From the NCBI GenBank assembly GCA_039621445.1, contig CP154956.1:54901419-54965418 (forward strand): DNA of 64,000 bases, in the 5' to 3' direction. The position numbers were made by a program, and so were the translations under genes. Source of the DNA: Euglena gracilis. Its lineage: Eukaryota; Euglenida; Euglenophyceae; Euglenales. Below the pieces are notes generated by a model. That model saw only the letters and a program-made list of their open reading frames with translations, made no database searches and was not told the DNA's origin. Positions 10,004 through 19,585 of this stretch are shown one piece after another. Positions within the stretch are counted from its first letter, which is position 1. Each line of letters begins with the position of its first letter.

Positions 10004-11395
10004 AACGTGTTCAGCCCGCCAAATGCCTGCCCTGAAATTTGTGGTCATGAACACGTTTTCCATTAGGGTATCTGTGGCAATGACACGTTCTCCATTGGGG
10101 CGGTACTCTTATTTCTTGTCACTGGGAAATCTTAATTTCACAATTCTTGTACCTCCCTGGACCCCGGATGTCCTCAATTCGAAGACAAAAATCGATTTTG
10201 TATGGTTTTTTGAGCATTTTAAACCAAGCAGCACCCAAAACCACCGCAAATTTCGACTAAGATTCTGGCCGACCCGACGATTGGGAGCGTATCTCGGGCT
10301 TCGTGCAACGTTAGGGTACCAAGTTACCCCTCGATTGAAAGCTCTTTTCAACAGACGGCCAGCGGTGGTCATCAGATTTTTCCACGCTTCACGGTGCTCA
10401 CAAAGTTTGCCGTGCGTTTAGGTATGGGGGGGAACACGTTTTCCATTAGGGCATCTGTGGCAATGACACGTTTTACGTTACACCTAACGCCCGATTCTGG
10501 AACCCAGCCCGTTGTTCGATGAGGCGAGCGTCATTGAACAATCTGTGGCTCAACGTGCGCAGCAGTCGGGAAGTATGTTCGTTTCAGGGAATCGTTTGGC
10601 AACCTCTTTTCATACATACCCTCACCCCCCCTCAAAGTGGCCACTCTCCAGGCACCGTGGGACCCCAAAATGGCCACTCTGGCAGGGGGGACATTTTGGG
10701 GGGGGGGGTCAAGTTTTGGCCTCCGGGGCCTTTGGCGCAAAAGGAAAATGGCCACTTTGGGGGGGGGTAACCTGAAATTCGCCAAAAATTTTGGCCACTT
10801 TGAGGGGGGGTGAGGGTACGTGAGTGCCGTCGCTCGGGCATTCCGCAAAACCACGACCGAGGGAGTTGTGTTGCCTTCTGCAGAGCACCATCCCCCCCCC
10901 CCCCGACCAACCCCCTCTGCCTCGTGCTGTGTCCCGACTGCCTATAAAACAGCACACATGTGGTTTTTGTGGTGTTGCCATTCCCAAAAATCCAAATTGT
11001 GTGGAGCTGAGGAATGTGGTGTGTGACAGCCTGCGGTTTGGTATACCATTTTCATTGCCAAGGTTTGCGGCGGCCACCAAAGTATGGCTCTTTTTTGTGT
11101 AAAGCGTGTCGTCTTCCGTGACGTCTAACACTCCCTGTCGTATTGCTCAAAGGCAACCTCTGACCGTTTCTTGCGTTGTAGAGTGCCCCCCTTGAGGACC
11201 ACCCGGCCTCTCAACCTCTCGCCGAATTTTCATGACAGCGATTTTTTGATTGCCACAGATGCCCTAATGGAAAACGTGTCATTGCCACAGATGCCCTAAT
11301 GGAAAACGTGTCATTGCCACAAATGCCCAAATGGAAAACGTGTTCATGACCACAAATTTCAGGGCAGGCATTTGGCGGGCTGAACACGTTTTTAA
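10004..11395. mobile_element. 1.4-kb segment bounded by about 80-bp inverted repeats
   Basis: Sequence 10004-10085 (ACGTGTTCAGCCCGCCAAAT, GCCTGCCCTGAAATTTGTGG, then AACACGTTTTCCATTAGGG) recurs in inverse orientation at 11316-11395. The right side carries two more copies of the 34-bp CACAGATGCCCTAATGGAAA motif at 11262-11315. Another copy lies at 10430-10472. The interior contains the dispersed repeat at 10140-10405 and a TA-flanked MITE. Inverted termini suggest a transposon, but no flanking duplication was identified and no transposase is evident. Confidence 0.6.
10619..10816. mobile_element. TA-flanked MITE with CCCTCACCC termini
   Basis: TA (10617-10618) is followed by CCCTCACCCCCCCTCAAAGT and GGCCA. 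The right end is TGGCCACTTTGAGGGGGG, GTGAGGG, then TA (10817-10818). The 25-bp inverted repeats appear perfect. A TA duplication is characteristic of Tc1/mariner-like elements. The 198-bp interior has homopolymers and a GGGCCTTTGGCGC mini-hairpin and no ORF. The copy at 3764-3958 is broken by a hAT-like element. Confidence 0.85.
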
Positions 11396-11743
11396 GCATG
11401 TGAACAAAAAGCTTCATTTTGGCATTTTGGGTGGCTTTTGGGTCTGACTTGCTTGGTTCCTCACATCTTGCTGTCCCCCCCCTTACTGCTCCCATGGACC
11501 AAAAGGAGGCAACAGGACGGGAACAGCAAGGGGGGGGGGCATGGTAAACAGATTGTCTTTTGAATTGATCGATGATTCACTGTTTCGAAGCTGTTTCAAT
11601 ATCTCAACAGATAAACGTGAACGGGCCGTTGTTGATGGTTGGGACTCTTAAATTTTTGGTGACAGTCAATCGAATTAATTGAGGGAAAGGCACGGTTAAT
11701 CAAAATATGATAAATCAATGCTCGACCCCAATAAAGCAACAGG
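10817..11743. other. No gene recognised outside repeats
   Basis: 10820-11200 is largely unique sequence with a few open frames and no convincing splice sites. 11262-11395 is the right inverted repeat described above. A G-run followed by GGCATGGTAA at about 11540 matches the right terminus of the CCATGCC family. 11560-11740 is AT-rich and leads into the exon beginning near 11740. Confidence 0.4.
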
Positions 11744-12001
11744 ATGAAATGTTTTTATTTCATCCTTGAGAAGGTGTTTACCCTCTTGCGGAGAAATAAT
11801 TTGTGTTGGTATGCTCTGGTGGATAATGGAACGCTGGGTTTTGCAAAGATTTCCAAAGATTTAATGAATGAGTTTGATTTGAAACGTAGCGTTGACTTCA
11901 TGCGAAGTGTTGTCAAGACCAAATGGGAACAATGGACGGGTTTCGGTGCCATGAAAAGGGCCATGCGCGATGAGAAAACTTTTGACCCAGAACGGTGGTG
12001 C
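11744..12001 (+). CDS. Exon of unknown protein (first gene on the plus strand, exon 1 or internal)
   Basis: From ATG at 11744 the frame reads MKCFYFILEKVFTLLRRNNL and ends in a strongly protein-like stretch (KISKDLMNEFDLKRSVDFMR, SVVKTKWEQWTGFGAMKRAM, RDEKTFDPERW). An in-frame stop lies just upstream of the ATG. A possible acceptor (CAACAG) directly precedes it, so the exon may be internal. Base composition is balanced, unlike the flanking C runs that begin at 12009. The donor is not clear. No family recognised. It may join the IQ-motif exon at 14542. Confidence 0.55.
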
Positions 12002-12185
12002 CTCCCGCGTCCCCCCCCCCCGCGTCCCCCCCCCCCTGCGTCCCCCCAGCGTCCCCCAAACCCCCTTCGGGTTGGGGATCGGCCCCCCCACCAGGCCTTC
12101 CCGTATTCCCTGGCCAAGGGTCCGGCCAAGGGTCCTACAAAGGAAGTTTGTTGACTACACTCGAGTGTGCACATGGATGTCCACG

Positions 12186-12260
12186 TGTGAAAACCATGTT
12201 CAGTCCACGTGCACAGCAAAAGCATTTTGCTGTACACGTGGACTGAACATGGTTTTCACA
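12186..12260. repeat. 36-bp-arm hairpin with 3-nt loop
   Basis: The left arm at 12186-12221 begins TGTGAAAACCATGTTCAGTC and the right arm at 12225-12260 is its reverse complement with a single mismatch; the loop is GCA. A further GTGAACATGGTTTT fragment follows at 12269. Such a long perfect stem would be a strong RNA hairpin if transcribed. Confidence 0.9.
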
Positions 12261-12570
12261 GCCTTGTGGTGAACATGGTTTTAAGTTCACTGATGGCAGC
12301 AATGATGTTGGCAGCATTGGTCAGAGTGTCGATGGTTGCCAAGTTGTCCCAACCTCACTTCCACTGTCTTTCCCACGCATACTGCCCTCCTTTTTTCAGC
12401 ATCCACAATGAAGTAAGCTGCATGCTTGTGACGGGGTGTTACCCCGCAAATGGAAATGATGACAAGATGGACAGACAGGCATTGATTCAAGTGTCTCCCA
12501 GTTTAATTTGCACAGAGCAGGCTTCTTTTCAACTCTTGAAATGGATTTATTTTGTGTGTAAAAAACTGTT

Positions 12571-12697
12571 CAAAGCTGTTGCTGGGGAATTGCCTCTTAT
12601 GGATCACACTGAGTGGCACAGTGCCTGGTGCCATTTGTTCAACCATGTTTATGGAGATGCGTCATCAGGCAGCGGTATCCACCACACCACTGCTTAA
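12571..12697 (+). CDS. Candidate exon, unknown protein
   Basis: One frame reads NCLLWITLSGTVPGAICSTM, FMEMRHQAAVSTTPLLK and ends at AAG|GTGTGC, a plausible donor, just before C/G-rich repeat sequence. Another frame is also open to a stop, so the reading frame is uncertain. Position and strand would fit the same gene as 11744 and 14542. Confidence 0.3.
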
Positions 12698-13674
12698 GGT
12701 GTGCCCGACCCCACCCCCGTGGGGGGGGTTGACTGACTGGTTATTTCGAAGTGACCGACCAGTTTTTGGGCCAGGAATGGCCAACAGTCCACCTGGCGCT
12801 GAAGGCACTGGAAATTTGTGGGGAGGTTGGCCAAAATCCATTCATTGTTGACCATTTTTGCCTGATTGACCAAAGTGACCAACCACCCCCCTGGAGGGGG
12901 GGCAGGAAGTGGATGACTGATTTTTGAAAAGTGACTGATTGGTTTTTTTGAAACTGGAAAGTGAAATCCCCCTCGAGGTGGAAGACAACGCAATGACTCA
13001 TTCATGACAGGAAGGTATCCATTTTATCTTATTTCCATAAATGTTGTCTGTTGTTTACATCAAAATCCCAACAGTTTATTTCGAAGAAAACTTCAAGCAG
13101 ATTTTTTGTGTCGAATTTGAATGCATTTTTGGTTCAATTTTTGTCAAAGTATCATCCCCCGGGTGGGGGGGGGGTGGGGGGGGTCGTGGGGGCTGTGGGT
13201 ATATCTTTTTCGGCGCCAAAGGCGCCGAAAATTTTGAAAAAGGTGCTATTTTTAGGTTTTTGGCCATTTTCGGGCATTTTCCGGGGGGGCAGCCGCCCCC
13301 CCCCCCCCCCCCGACCCCCCCCCCCCCCCCTGTGACACCTATGGGGAGGGGGGGTCAGCACCCACCCACCCACGCCCTGCCCCCCCCCCCGGGGGGAACC
13401 CACTTCTGCCCGGATTTTGGAAAGAAAAAATTTTGCGGCATGAATGTGATATTTTTCTTTGTGATGCCATGTTCAATGGTTCAAAGGGCGTTACCGCCTC
13501 GGCTGCCTTTGGCAGCCACCTTGCCAGTTAAAAGCACATTTTTGGAGAATGAAATTGCAAAATCCATTACCGTCTGCCTTCGGCGGCCGAAATAAAGTCC
13601 TTAAAAAACCCCATGGCACTTCTTGATGTTTGATTTTGGCCACAAACCGAATTTTCCCCCCTCCTTTGATGCTA
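12698..13674. repeat. Dispersed TGACTGACTGGTTTTT repeat and C/G-run sequence
   Basis: GACTGACTGGTTATTTCGAA (12729) and TGACTGATTGGTTTTTTTGA (12931) belong to a motif found also at about 27417, 27630, 42968, 48903, 57722, 57947 and 58004. At 13140-13400 there are runs up to 17 C and the mini-hairpin TTCGGCGCCAAAGGCGCCGA (13209). No exon is supported. Confidence 0.6.
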
Positions 13675-14042
13675 TCATCCCCCCCCCCCCCCCCGAGCTA
13701 TTTCCGTCCCCCGGACCCTTTACGGCCCAAGGGGAACAGTAGGGGGGGGGGAACAGCTCGGGGGGGGGGGACCTAGGAGCCCCCCCCCCGAGCTATTCCC
13801 ATACCCAACCCTCGGTCAACCCAAAAGGGGTCAGTTTTGGCAACTTTTTTGGCTGTTCGCAAAAAATGGTCAATTTTAAACACCTTTGACAAAATGAAAA
13901 GTTGACAACGTCCCAAAAACGTCGATTTTTGAGCACTTTTTTGGGAGGTTCTTTGTAAAAAGTGCTATGACAGTGAGCTATTTCCGTCCCCCCCCCCATG
14001 GGAATAGCTCGGGGGGGGGACAGCTCAGGGGGGGGGGCATGG
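13675..14042. mobile_element. TA-flanked element with C/G-run termini and GAGCTATT motifs
   Basis: TA at 13673-13674 precedes TCATCC, a long C run and GAGCTATTTCCGTCCCC. The right end is GGAATAGCTCGGGGGGGG, ACAGCTCAGGGGG, GGCATGG, then TA at 14043-14044. GAGCTATT motifs repeat internally near 13694, 13791, 13976 and 14005 in both orientations. This fits a TA-inserting MITE with nested inverted repeats, but the termini (TCATCC versus GGCATGG) are imperfect. Confidence 0.55.
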
Positions 14043-14541
14043 TAATTGTTTTTTGGGACCCCACAAACCATTTTCACCTTGGTTGTTTAAATACAAACTG
14101 ATTCCCATATGTCCCCCTCCCTCCATTTTCTTGACCAGCCGAGTTTGGGGGAAACTCTACGGGTCAACAAAAAAATGTTTTTGCGCAAAGTGAAAAAAGG
14201 CTTCTTCACCCCCCCCCCCCAGGTTGCGAAGTCGACAGTTGGGTTGAGTTGGGAGGTTTCCAAAGGGATTCTACCCATGATTTCACTTTCTAGCTCAAGT
14301 TTTTTGGGGCATTGGACTAAAAGGCGTTGGCGTCTCGGCCCCTTCGGGGCCAGGTAAACAAAAAAAGCCATTTTGGTTGTGCCATAAAAAATTTTTCCTC
14401 GGCGCTTCGCACTGGGGAAAAAAAGGATGTGCTCCAAATTTTGTCGGTTCCTTGCCCCCCCCCCCCCCCCCCGGGAAAAAATTGTTCCGACGCCGCTGCC
14501 CCTCCCCCCAGTCTTAAAAAAAAAACCGTGCCCGAGGTCAG
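14043..14541. other. No gene recognised upstream of the IQ-motif exon
   Basis: Mixed sequence with a mini-hairpin TCGGCCCCTTCGGGGCCAGG (14335), a TCGGCGCTTCGCACTG relative (14399) and a C run at 14454. The interval probably belongs to the intron before the exon at 14542. Confidence 0.4.
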
Positions 14542-14864
14542 TAAGCAATGGAATGGTCTTGATCCAATCATTATGGCGAGGTGTCAAAGGTCGTCGCCAG
14601 TGCAAGATGCTTGCGAAGCTTCGAGATGAAGAGGAGGATGAAGAGGATGCCAGAGAGATGGACCGGGTGGTGGTGCTCAAAGAGGCAGAGGTGGAGTGGT
14701 GGGAGCTTCGTGACGATGACCGCACCGAGCAGGACGATGTAGAGGTGGTGGAGGTGGCTTGGAGGCTGCATCGGGAGCGGCGGTCGCTTCGTTACCTCCA
14801 CCCAGGGTTCTTCAAGAAATGGGGAGAGGGTCTTATAAACATGTGTGATCCTGAGCGCCCCTAA
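14542..14864 (+). CDS. Terminal exon with IQ calmodulin-binding motif and acidic tail
   Basis: After a possible acceptor (GAGGTCAG) the frame reads SNGMVLIQSLWRGVKGRRQC, KMLAKLRDEEEDEEDAREMD, then RVVVLKEAEVEWWELRDDDR, a basic patch RLHRERRSLRYLHPGFFKKW, and stops at TAA 14862-14864. IQSLWRGVKGRR matches the IQ consensus (IQxxxRGxxxR), a helical site that binds calmodulin or EF-hand light chains. IQ motifs are common in axonemal, myosin and scaffold proteins, but nothing here decides between these. The low-complexity acidic stretch and biased codons favour true coding sequence. Likely the 3' exon of the gene containing 11744-12001. Confidence 0.65.
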
Positions 14865-15019
14865 AATGGGTTTTGGTGACATCATTCTGTTGTTCAGTTA
14901 TTGTTATTCAGTTATTATGGCCACCCTAATTAATTAGTGGCAGCCCTGGGGTGGTCCCAAAAAGGGACACACTAAACCGTAAACAAGAGGACTGAAGCCA
15001 AATTTATATCCATGGATTA
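14865..15019. other. Short spacer after the IQ exon
   Basis: Contains the repeated phrase GTTATTGTTATTCAGTTATT and AT-rich sequence that could serve as a 3' UTR. I see no canonical AATAAA signal immediately after the stop. Confidence 0.3.
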
Positions 15020-15200
15020 AGGTCGAAAACACACACTGTTTTTCGTGGACTGAGTCCACACACACTGTTTTTCGTGGACTGGTCCACAAAAAACAGTGTG
15101 TGGTTTGTTTACCAGAAACACACACTGTTTTTTCTGGACTCAGTCCACAAAAAACAGTGTGTGTTTCGGGTAAACAAAAAACACACTGTTTTCGTGGACT
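15020..15200. repeat. Palindromic CACACTGTTTTTTGTGGAC cluster, first block
   Basis: ACACACTGTTTTTCGTGGAC and its reverse complement GTCCACAAAAAACAGTGTGT alternate at 15031-15190, so that each neighbour pair can form a hairpin of about 20 bp through GGACTCAGTCC or GGACTGGTCC. Spacers carry GTTTACCAGAAACACACACT or TTTCGGGTAAAC. Confidence 0.88.
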
Positions 15201-15635
15201 CCCGAAAAGGGAGTGAATGTGGCTTGCGTCATTCAGGTGCTTGCACACGCGCTGGAACTCCAGCACGCGTGCAACAGCTGTACGCTCAGCTTTTGAGGAA
15301 ACAGTGGGTTTCCGTTCCGAAGCAGCGTACCGTGTATTGGGTCGACAGCAGGGCCCTTTTGCTCGTTGTCCGAATGCTTTTACATTGTGGCCAAAAACTG
15401 TTCTGTTTTTGGGGCACACTGTTTGCCGTTTTCTTCATGGTAAGAAAGAGAGCTGCAAGACAAGGCAAGAGGTCAAGCACAAAGTCGTCACACACCTTAG
15501 GCTCTAAACCAAGAATTGCCTTGAGGCCAAGTTATTAGGGGGCACTTTGGGGGGGGACGAAGGCGCCCGGTCCCCCCCAAAGGCCATTCCAGGTTCATCA
15601 AGAGGTTACTTAGCAATACTTTCTTGAAATTCACA
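15201..15635. other. No gene recognised
   Basis: Unique sequence with open frames in several phases (for example the plus-strand stretch beginning near 15217, rich in Arg, Ala and Thr) but no supported splice sites. It contains a short inverted repeat GCGCTGGAACTCCAGC at 15249. Confidence 0.35.
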
Positions 15636-16080
15636 AAAACACACCCTGTTTTTTGTGGATTAAGTTCACAAAAAACAGTGTGTTTTTGTTTACTCGAAAC
15701 ACACTGTTTTTTGTGGACTCAGTCCACAAAAAACAGTGTGTGTGTGTTTTCGTGAATTGGATTTTAAAACAAAAAAAACACCAAAATTCGGCGCATACGC
15801 CTTGCGTTACATCAGTCCACAAAAAACAGTGTGTGTTTTCGGCCTTTTAGTCAACAGATATAGTTACTCGAAACACACTGTTTTTTGTGGACTCAGTCCA
15901 CAAAAAACAGTGTGTGTGTGTTTTCGTGAATTGGATTTTAAAACAAAAAAAACACCAAAATTCGGCGCATACGCCTTGCGTTACATCAGTCCACAAAAAA
16001 CAGTGTGTGTTTTCGGCCTTTTAGTCAACAGATATAGACAAAAATCGTCCATTATAACCCGGAAACACCGTGTTTCCGGG
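15636..16080. repeat. Palindromic CACACTG cluster, second block, with a 174-bp exact duplication
   Basis: The segment starting ACTCGAAACACACTGTTTTT at 15692 is repeated almost exactly at 15866. Each copy holds a TTTTTTGTGGACTCAGTCCA palindrome, a GAATTGGATTTTAAAACAAA linker, and a final AAACAGTGTGTGTTTTCGGC. A further inverted repeat of GGAAACACCGTGTTTCC type follows at 16061. Open frames across both copies repeat each other and are not genes. Confidence 0.92.
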
Positions 16081-16136
16081 TTACATGGATATTTTTTTTG
16101 TAGCCTGTGTTTTTGCCTATTTTTCTTTTGATACAG

Positions 16137-16217
16137 ATGTTGAGATTTTAGTGAGACAAATTAAACACTCTTCGAGACCAAAGGAAGTTCTCTTTTTGAG
16201 ACTCATGGAATGCAATG
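16137..16217 (+). CDS. Candidate exon, unknown protein (possible start of the 16-40 kb gene)
   Basis: Acceptor TTTTCTTTTGATACAG, then a frame VEILVRQIKHSSRPKEVLFL, RLMECN, then donor AATG|GTGAGA. It begins with two bases of a split codon and ends with one. Composition is protein-like. The following candidate exon can be entered in a matching phase if its acceptor is CCAAG at 16407-16408. Confidence 0.4.
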
Positions 16218-16399
16218 GTGAGAAAGATGGGCAAATTTTTCTGAAACAATGGGCAATCATTTTTGTGATTTGCTGTAAATTGTGCAGTTCTTTTTCTAAC
16301 TTGAATCTTTATTTCATCAAAACAAGACATAAGGTGTGCTGATTTTTTTGATGACTCTGGCAATGGTATTTGTACAGTGTTTTCTCCCTTGGTGCCGAG

Positions 16400-16561
16400 G
16401 AGATCCAAGGCAGAGAGCTGGTTGTTGGCCAGGCCTGTCAGGGGGCGCTACAAGTGGCGACCAGAATAGTTGCATTTTATGAGATGGCTGCTCGGCAGCA
16501 AGTGCATTCAGACTACGTGTGGTTCCTCTGCACCAGGCAACTGGCGGCTTTGCACATGCAA
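16400..16561 (+). CDS. Candidate exon, helical protein of unknown function
   Basis: The frame reads EIQGRELVVGQACQGALQVA, TRIVAFYEMAARQQVHSDYV, WFLCTRQLAALHMQ, then CAA|GTGTGT. It is 54 codons from a GAG acceptor, or slightly shorter from the CCAAG alternative. It ends in phase 0, as the next exon at 25557 begins. Rich in helix formers but without a recognisable domain. If joined, the intervening intron of about 9 kb contains the whole satellite block. Confidence 0.42.
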
Positions 16562-16848
16562 GTGTGTTTGCTTGTATTCGAAGGGAATATGATAATGCCA
16601 GAATAATGTTCAAACCTCTGAAATATAACAATCGTGCCCTCTTCATAAGCAACTTTGAAACCGCCAGTGCCTAAGTTTAAGGATGAAATGTTTATCCTTA
16701 GCCTCACAAAGCATAAATCCCCAGTGGCATCATTTAAGTGAAACACCTTTTTCATTGTTGCTGAAGTGCATAAACTAGGTTTTGAATAGTGCTGAGCTCT
16801 TAATGGGAGCTGCACGTAATGGGCTTCGAATTTCGCAGATTTACGTTA
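16562..16848. other. No gene recognised; probable intron
   Basis: AT-balanced unique sequence. It includes the phrase AGGTTTTGAATAGTGCTGAG at 16771, which recurs at 19443 and 19499, showing that satellite-related material begins here. Confidence 0.4.
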
Positions 16849-17370
16849 TTCCCCCCCCCAATTTTTCGACCTTTTTCGACCCGTTTTTGACCCAAACACC
16901 ATCGGTTTCGGGCCAAAAACGGAGCGCTGGCGGGTCGAAAAACGCTCAGGTTGGACTCCAAAACAGTTTTTCCATGACCAGGAGGCAAAAACATGGTTTC
17001 GGGCCAATTATTTCCTTTTTTTCCCGCCTTTTTGGACCTGTTTTTGACCCGAACTCCATGGGTTTTGGGGCAAAACAGGGTGCTGGGGGGGGGTCGAAAG
17101 GCAAATTTTCGGCTCAAAAACAGGTTTTCTGGGTCTGGGAGGCCAAAAAACATGGTTTTGGGCAATTTTTTTTTCGATTTTTTTTCCGACTTTTCTTGAC
17201 CCAGTTTTGACCCAAAATCAATGGGTTTCGGGCCCAAAACAGGACGCTGACGGGTCGAAAACTGCTCATTTTCAGCTAAAAAAAAAACAGGTTTTCCGGG
17301 TCTGGGAGGCCAAAAACCATCGTTTCGGGCAAAAAAAATTTCGATTTTTCGACTTTTTTTTGACCCAAAT
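16849..17370. repeat. Diverged monomers of the 164-bp satellite
   Basis: About three degenerate units share the succession TTTTGACCCAAA, ATGGGTTTCGGGC, GGGTCGAAAA, CAGGTTTTCCGGGTCTGGGA and GGCCAAAAA with the main array at 19600-20900. They are less similar to each other than the monomers in the main array. Confidence 0.85.
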
Positions 17371-18050
17371 CAGGCCAAAAACTGTACAGAATGGCCAAAA
17401 TTGGCTGAAATGGCCGTAACTCGGGCTTGAAGGGGAGTTGTGGGGAAATCAAAATACTGTTAGATGAAGCGTTCCAAGGCCTTTAATTCAGGTCTCCGGG
17501 CATTTGCTTTGATTCCCCCCATTGTTGAGAAATTTCAGAAAAGTGATTTTTTGACCCAAAAACAGGGCCGAAAACGGCTATGCCGCGCTGTTTTGGGCCG
17601 TAAATCGGCCATATTTTGGGATAGGTGGGGAGTTGCAGGGAAATCAAAGTACCGTTAGATAGGGCGTTGCAAGGGCTTCAATCTAGGTTGCCGGACATTT
17701 CCTTTGATTTTGCTTCATTTTTCGAGATATTTTGAAAACGTCGATTTTTTAACCCGAAAACGGCCCAAAATGGCCCTGAAACGGGCCAAAATTGGCCAAA
17801 AAATGGCCGTAACTCGGGCTACACGAGTTGGGGAAAAGTAAACCATGGTTTGACAGGGCATTCCAAGGGCTTCATTTTTGCTCTCCGGACATTTTCTTTG
17901 ATTTTGCTTCATTGTCGAGATATTTTGAAAAAATCGATTTTTTTGACCCCAAAACAGCCCAAAAAACACCCCAAAATGGCCGCTTTGGGCCGCAAAAGCG
18001 CGCCGGAACACGGACCAGGTCTGTCGGCGGTTAAAATGGTGAATGGGGCT
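17371..18050. repeat. About 200-bp repeat units (GTAACTCGGGCT...GCGTTCCAAGG)
   Basis: Three units each carry a CGGGCT element, GGGGAGTTG or GTTGGGGAAA, a TTAGATAGGGCGTT-like phrase, CAAGGGCTTCA, TCTCCGGACATTT and CTTTGATTTTGCTTCATT. Related units end each satellite block near 20985-21330 and 23080-23420. Reading frames here have no exon features. Confidence 0.85.
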
Positions 18051-18215
18051 CGCGACTGGAAAAAAAAAATTCTGGGAACGGAGCCGGGATCATGGTGATA
18101 ATCTGCCGGTTCCCGAGGTGGCCCCGACTAGGGTGGGGAGGGGGGGGGGTTGGACCCCCCTTTTCCCCAGGGGTAAGCTTCGCTCTTACCCACAAAGGGA
18201 TAAGAGCTCAGTGAG
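18051..18215. repeat. Dispersed CTTCGCTCTTA/TAAGAGCTC module, copy 2
   Basis: Contains GGGATCATGGTGATAATC, a G run, GGTAAGCTTCGCTCTTACCC and GGGATAAGAGCTCAGTGA. The GGTAAG and CTTACC parts are inverted, forming a small hairpin. Same order as at 21500-21652 and 23590-23746. Confidence 0.85.
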
Positions 18216-19299
18216 CCCCCATTATAACCCCTCCATCTTACACCCCTCCCCCACTTTTAGCCCCCCCCTCCCAGGCCCAACCACCAAACTGTGACTTAAC
18301 CCCCCCCAGAGGAAAAAATGATAAAAGCAACAGGCAAAAACGTGCCAATAATCACATGGTGTGCCGACAGGTGTGGTGGGTTTGCCAACTTATGAGGTTT
18401 TGGCCAAAAAAAAACTCACCACAGCATTGCCCAAAATAAAATACCTTGTTTTACCCCCCTGGTGAAAAAATAGGGGGTATTTTCGGACCCCGTCCAGTCA
18501 CACACTTGGCCTGGACTTATAACCCCCCTGGCAAACAGGATCCTAACCCCCCCCAAAAGAACACCCGGGTCTTATTTTTTGGGTCCGTTGCTGGAAACCT
18601 CCAGGAGGGGGTCTTGCTTTTGTTGTTTATTTTTGATCGACCCGGGTCCGGGAAAAAAAACCATTTTCCAGGTTCCAAAAACACTAAAAATACCTTTGGC
18701 GCTTCGCGCCATGTGTAAATTGGTTACCCCCCCCCCCCCCCGGGAAACTGTCACCTGACAGGCTGGCCAATACCGGGGACCCTGACAACTTCCTGTACTG
18801 ACAGGTTGGCCGGTACCGGGGACCCTGACAGTTTCCCGGGCGGGACCCTGACAGGTTCTCGGGCATTACAGTTTCCCAGGGGGGGGGGGTAGGTAATTTG
18901 ACTTTTGTCTTATATTTTTGGAGCTCAAAATCCCAAACAGGGAAGAAGAATTTTTTTTTTAGTCTTGGACACCCCGGGGGGAGGGGGGGTAGGGTGGGTA
19001 GGTCTGGCTGAGCCCCCCTCCCCCAGGGGGTCCCCCCCAGAGGGGGATATACTTTTCGGCGCTATTTTTAGCATTTTTCGCTATTTTTGGCCATTTTCGG
19101 GAAAATCGAGTGGACATTTCCGGACATTATGTACGTTTTCTCGAGACATTTTCGAAAAATTGATTTTTTGACCGATTTTTGGACCCTGGTGAAATGGCAG
19201 AGTCGGAAGGGGGGGGGCAATCCTACCCAGTTTGGACCCCTTCGCGGGTGAATAACTCGGGCCTGGCGGGGAGCTGGGGAAACTAGAAATCCGGTCGCT
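18216..19299. other. No gene recognised; short tandem repeat at 18755-18870
   Basis: Tandem phrases GGGGACCCTGACA, ACTGACAGGTTGGCCGGTAC and GACAGTTTCCCGGG recur at about 50-bp spacing between 18755 and 18870. Surroundings are C/G-run and AT-rich sequence with a TTTGGCGCTTCGCGCCA mini-hairpin at 18697. No exon supported. Confidence 0.5.
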
Positions 19300-19585
19300 C
19301 GCGACTAAAAAAGAACCGGGCCGGGGTCATGGTGATAATCCGCGGTTTCACGGTCTACCCAGGGGCGGGGGGGGGGGGTTCTACCCCCACCCTTTTCCCT
19401 GGTGGTAAGCTCTTACACATAAAGGGATGAGAGCGCAGCAACCAGGTTTTGAATAGTGCTGAGCTCTTAATAAGCGCGCACCCACCCCTTCATTGACCAG
19501 GTTTTGAATAGTGCTGAGCTCTTGATAAGCGCGCACCCACCCCTTCATTGACCCCTCCATACATACCGGCACACCCCATGGAGCT
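19300..19585. repeat. Module copy 3 and a direct repeat of about 58 bp
   Basis: The module (GTCATGGTGATAATCCGCGG to GATGAGAGCGCAGC) ends at 19440. Next, ACCAGGTTTTGAATAGTGCT GAGCTCTT appears twice, at about 19440 and 19498, each followed by AAGCGCGCACCCACCCCTTC. Confidence 0.85.

Noticed and set aside
12287-12490. Minus-strand exon reading DNLATIDTLTNAANIIAAIS
   Set aside because: Protein-like over about 25 codons, but opposite to neighbouring candidates, ending next to a perfect hairpin and without a donor; not strong enough to list.
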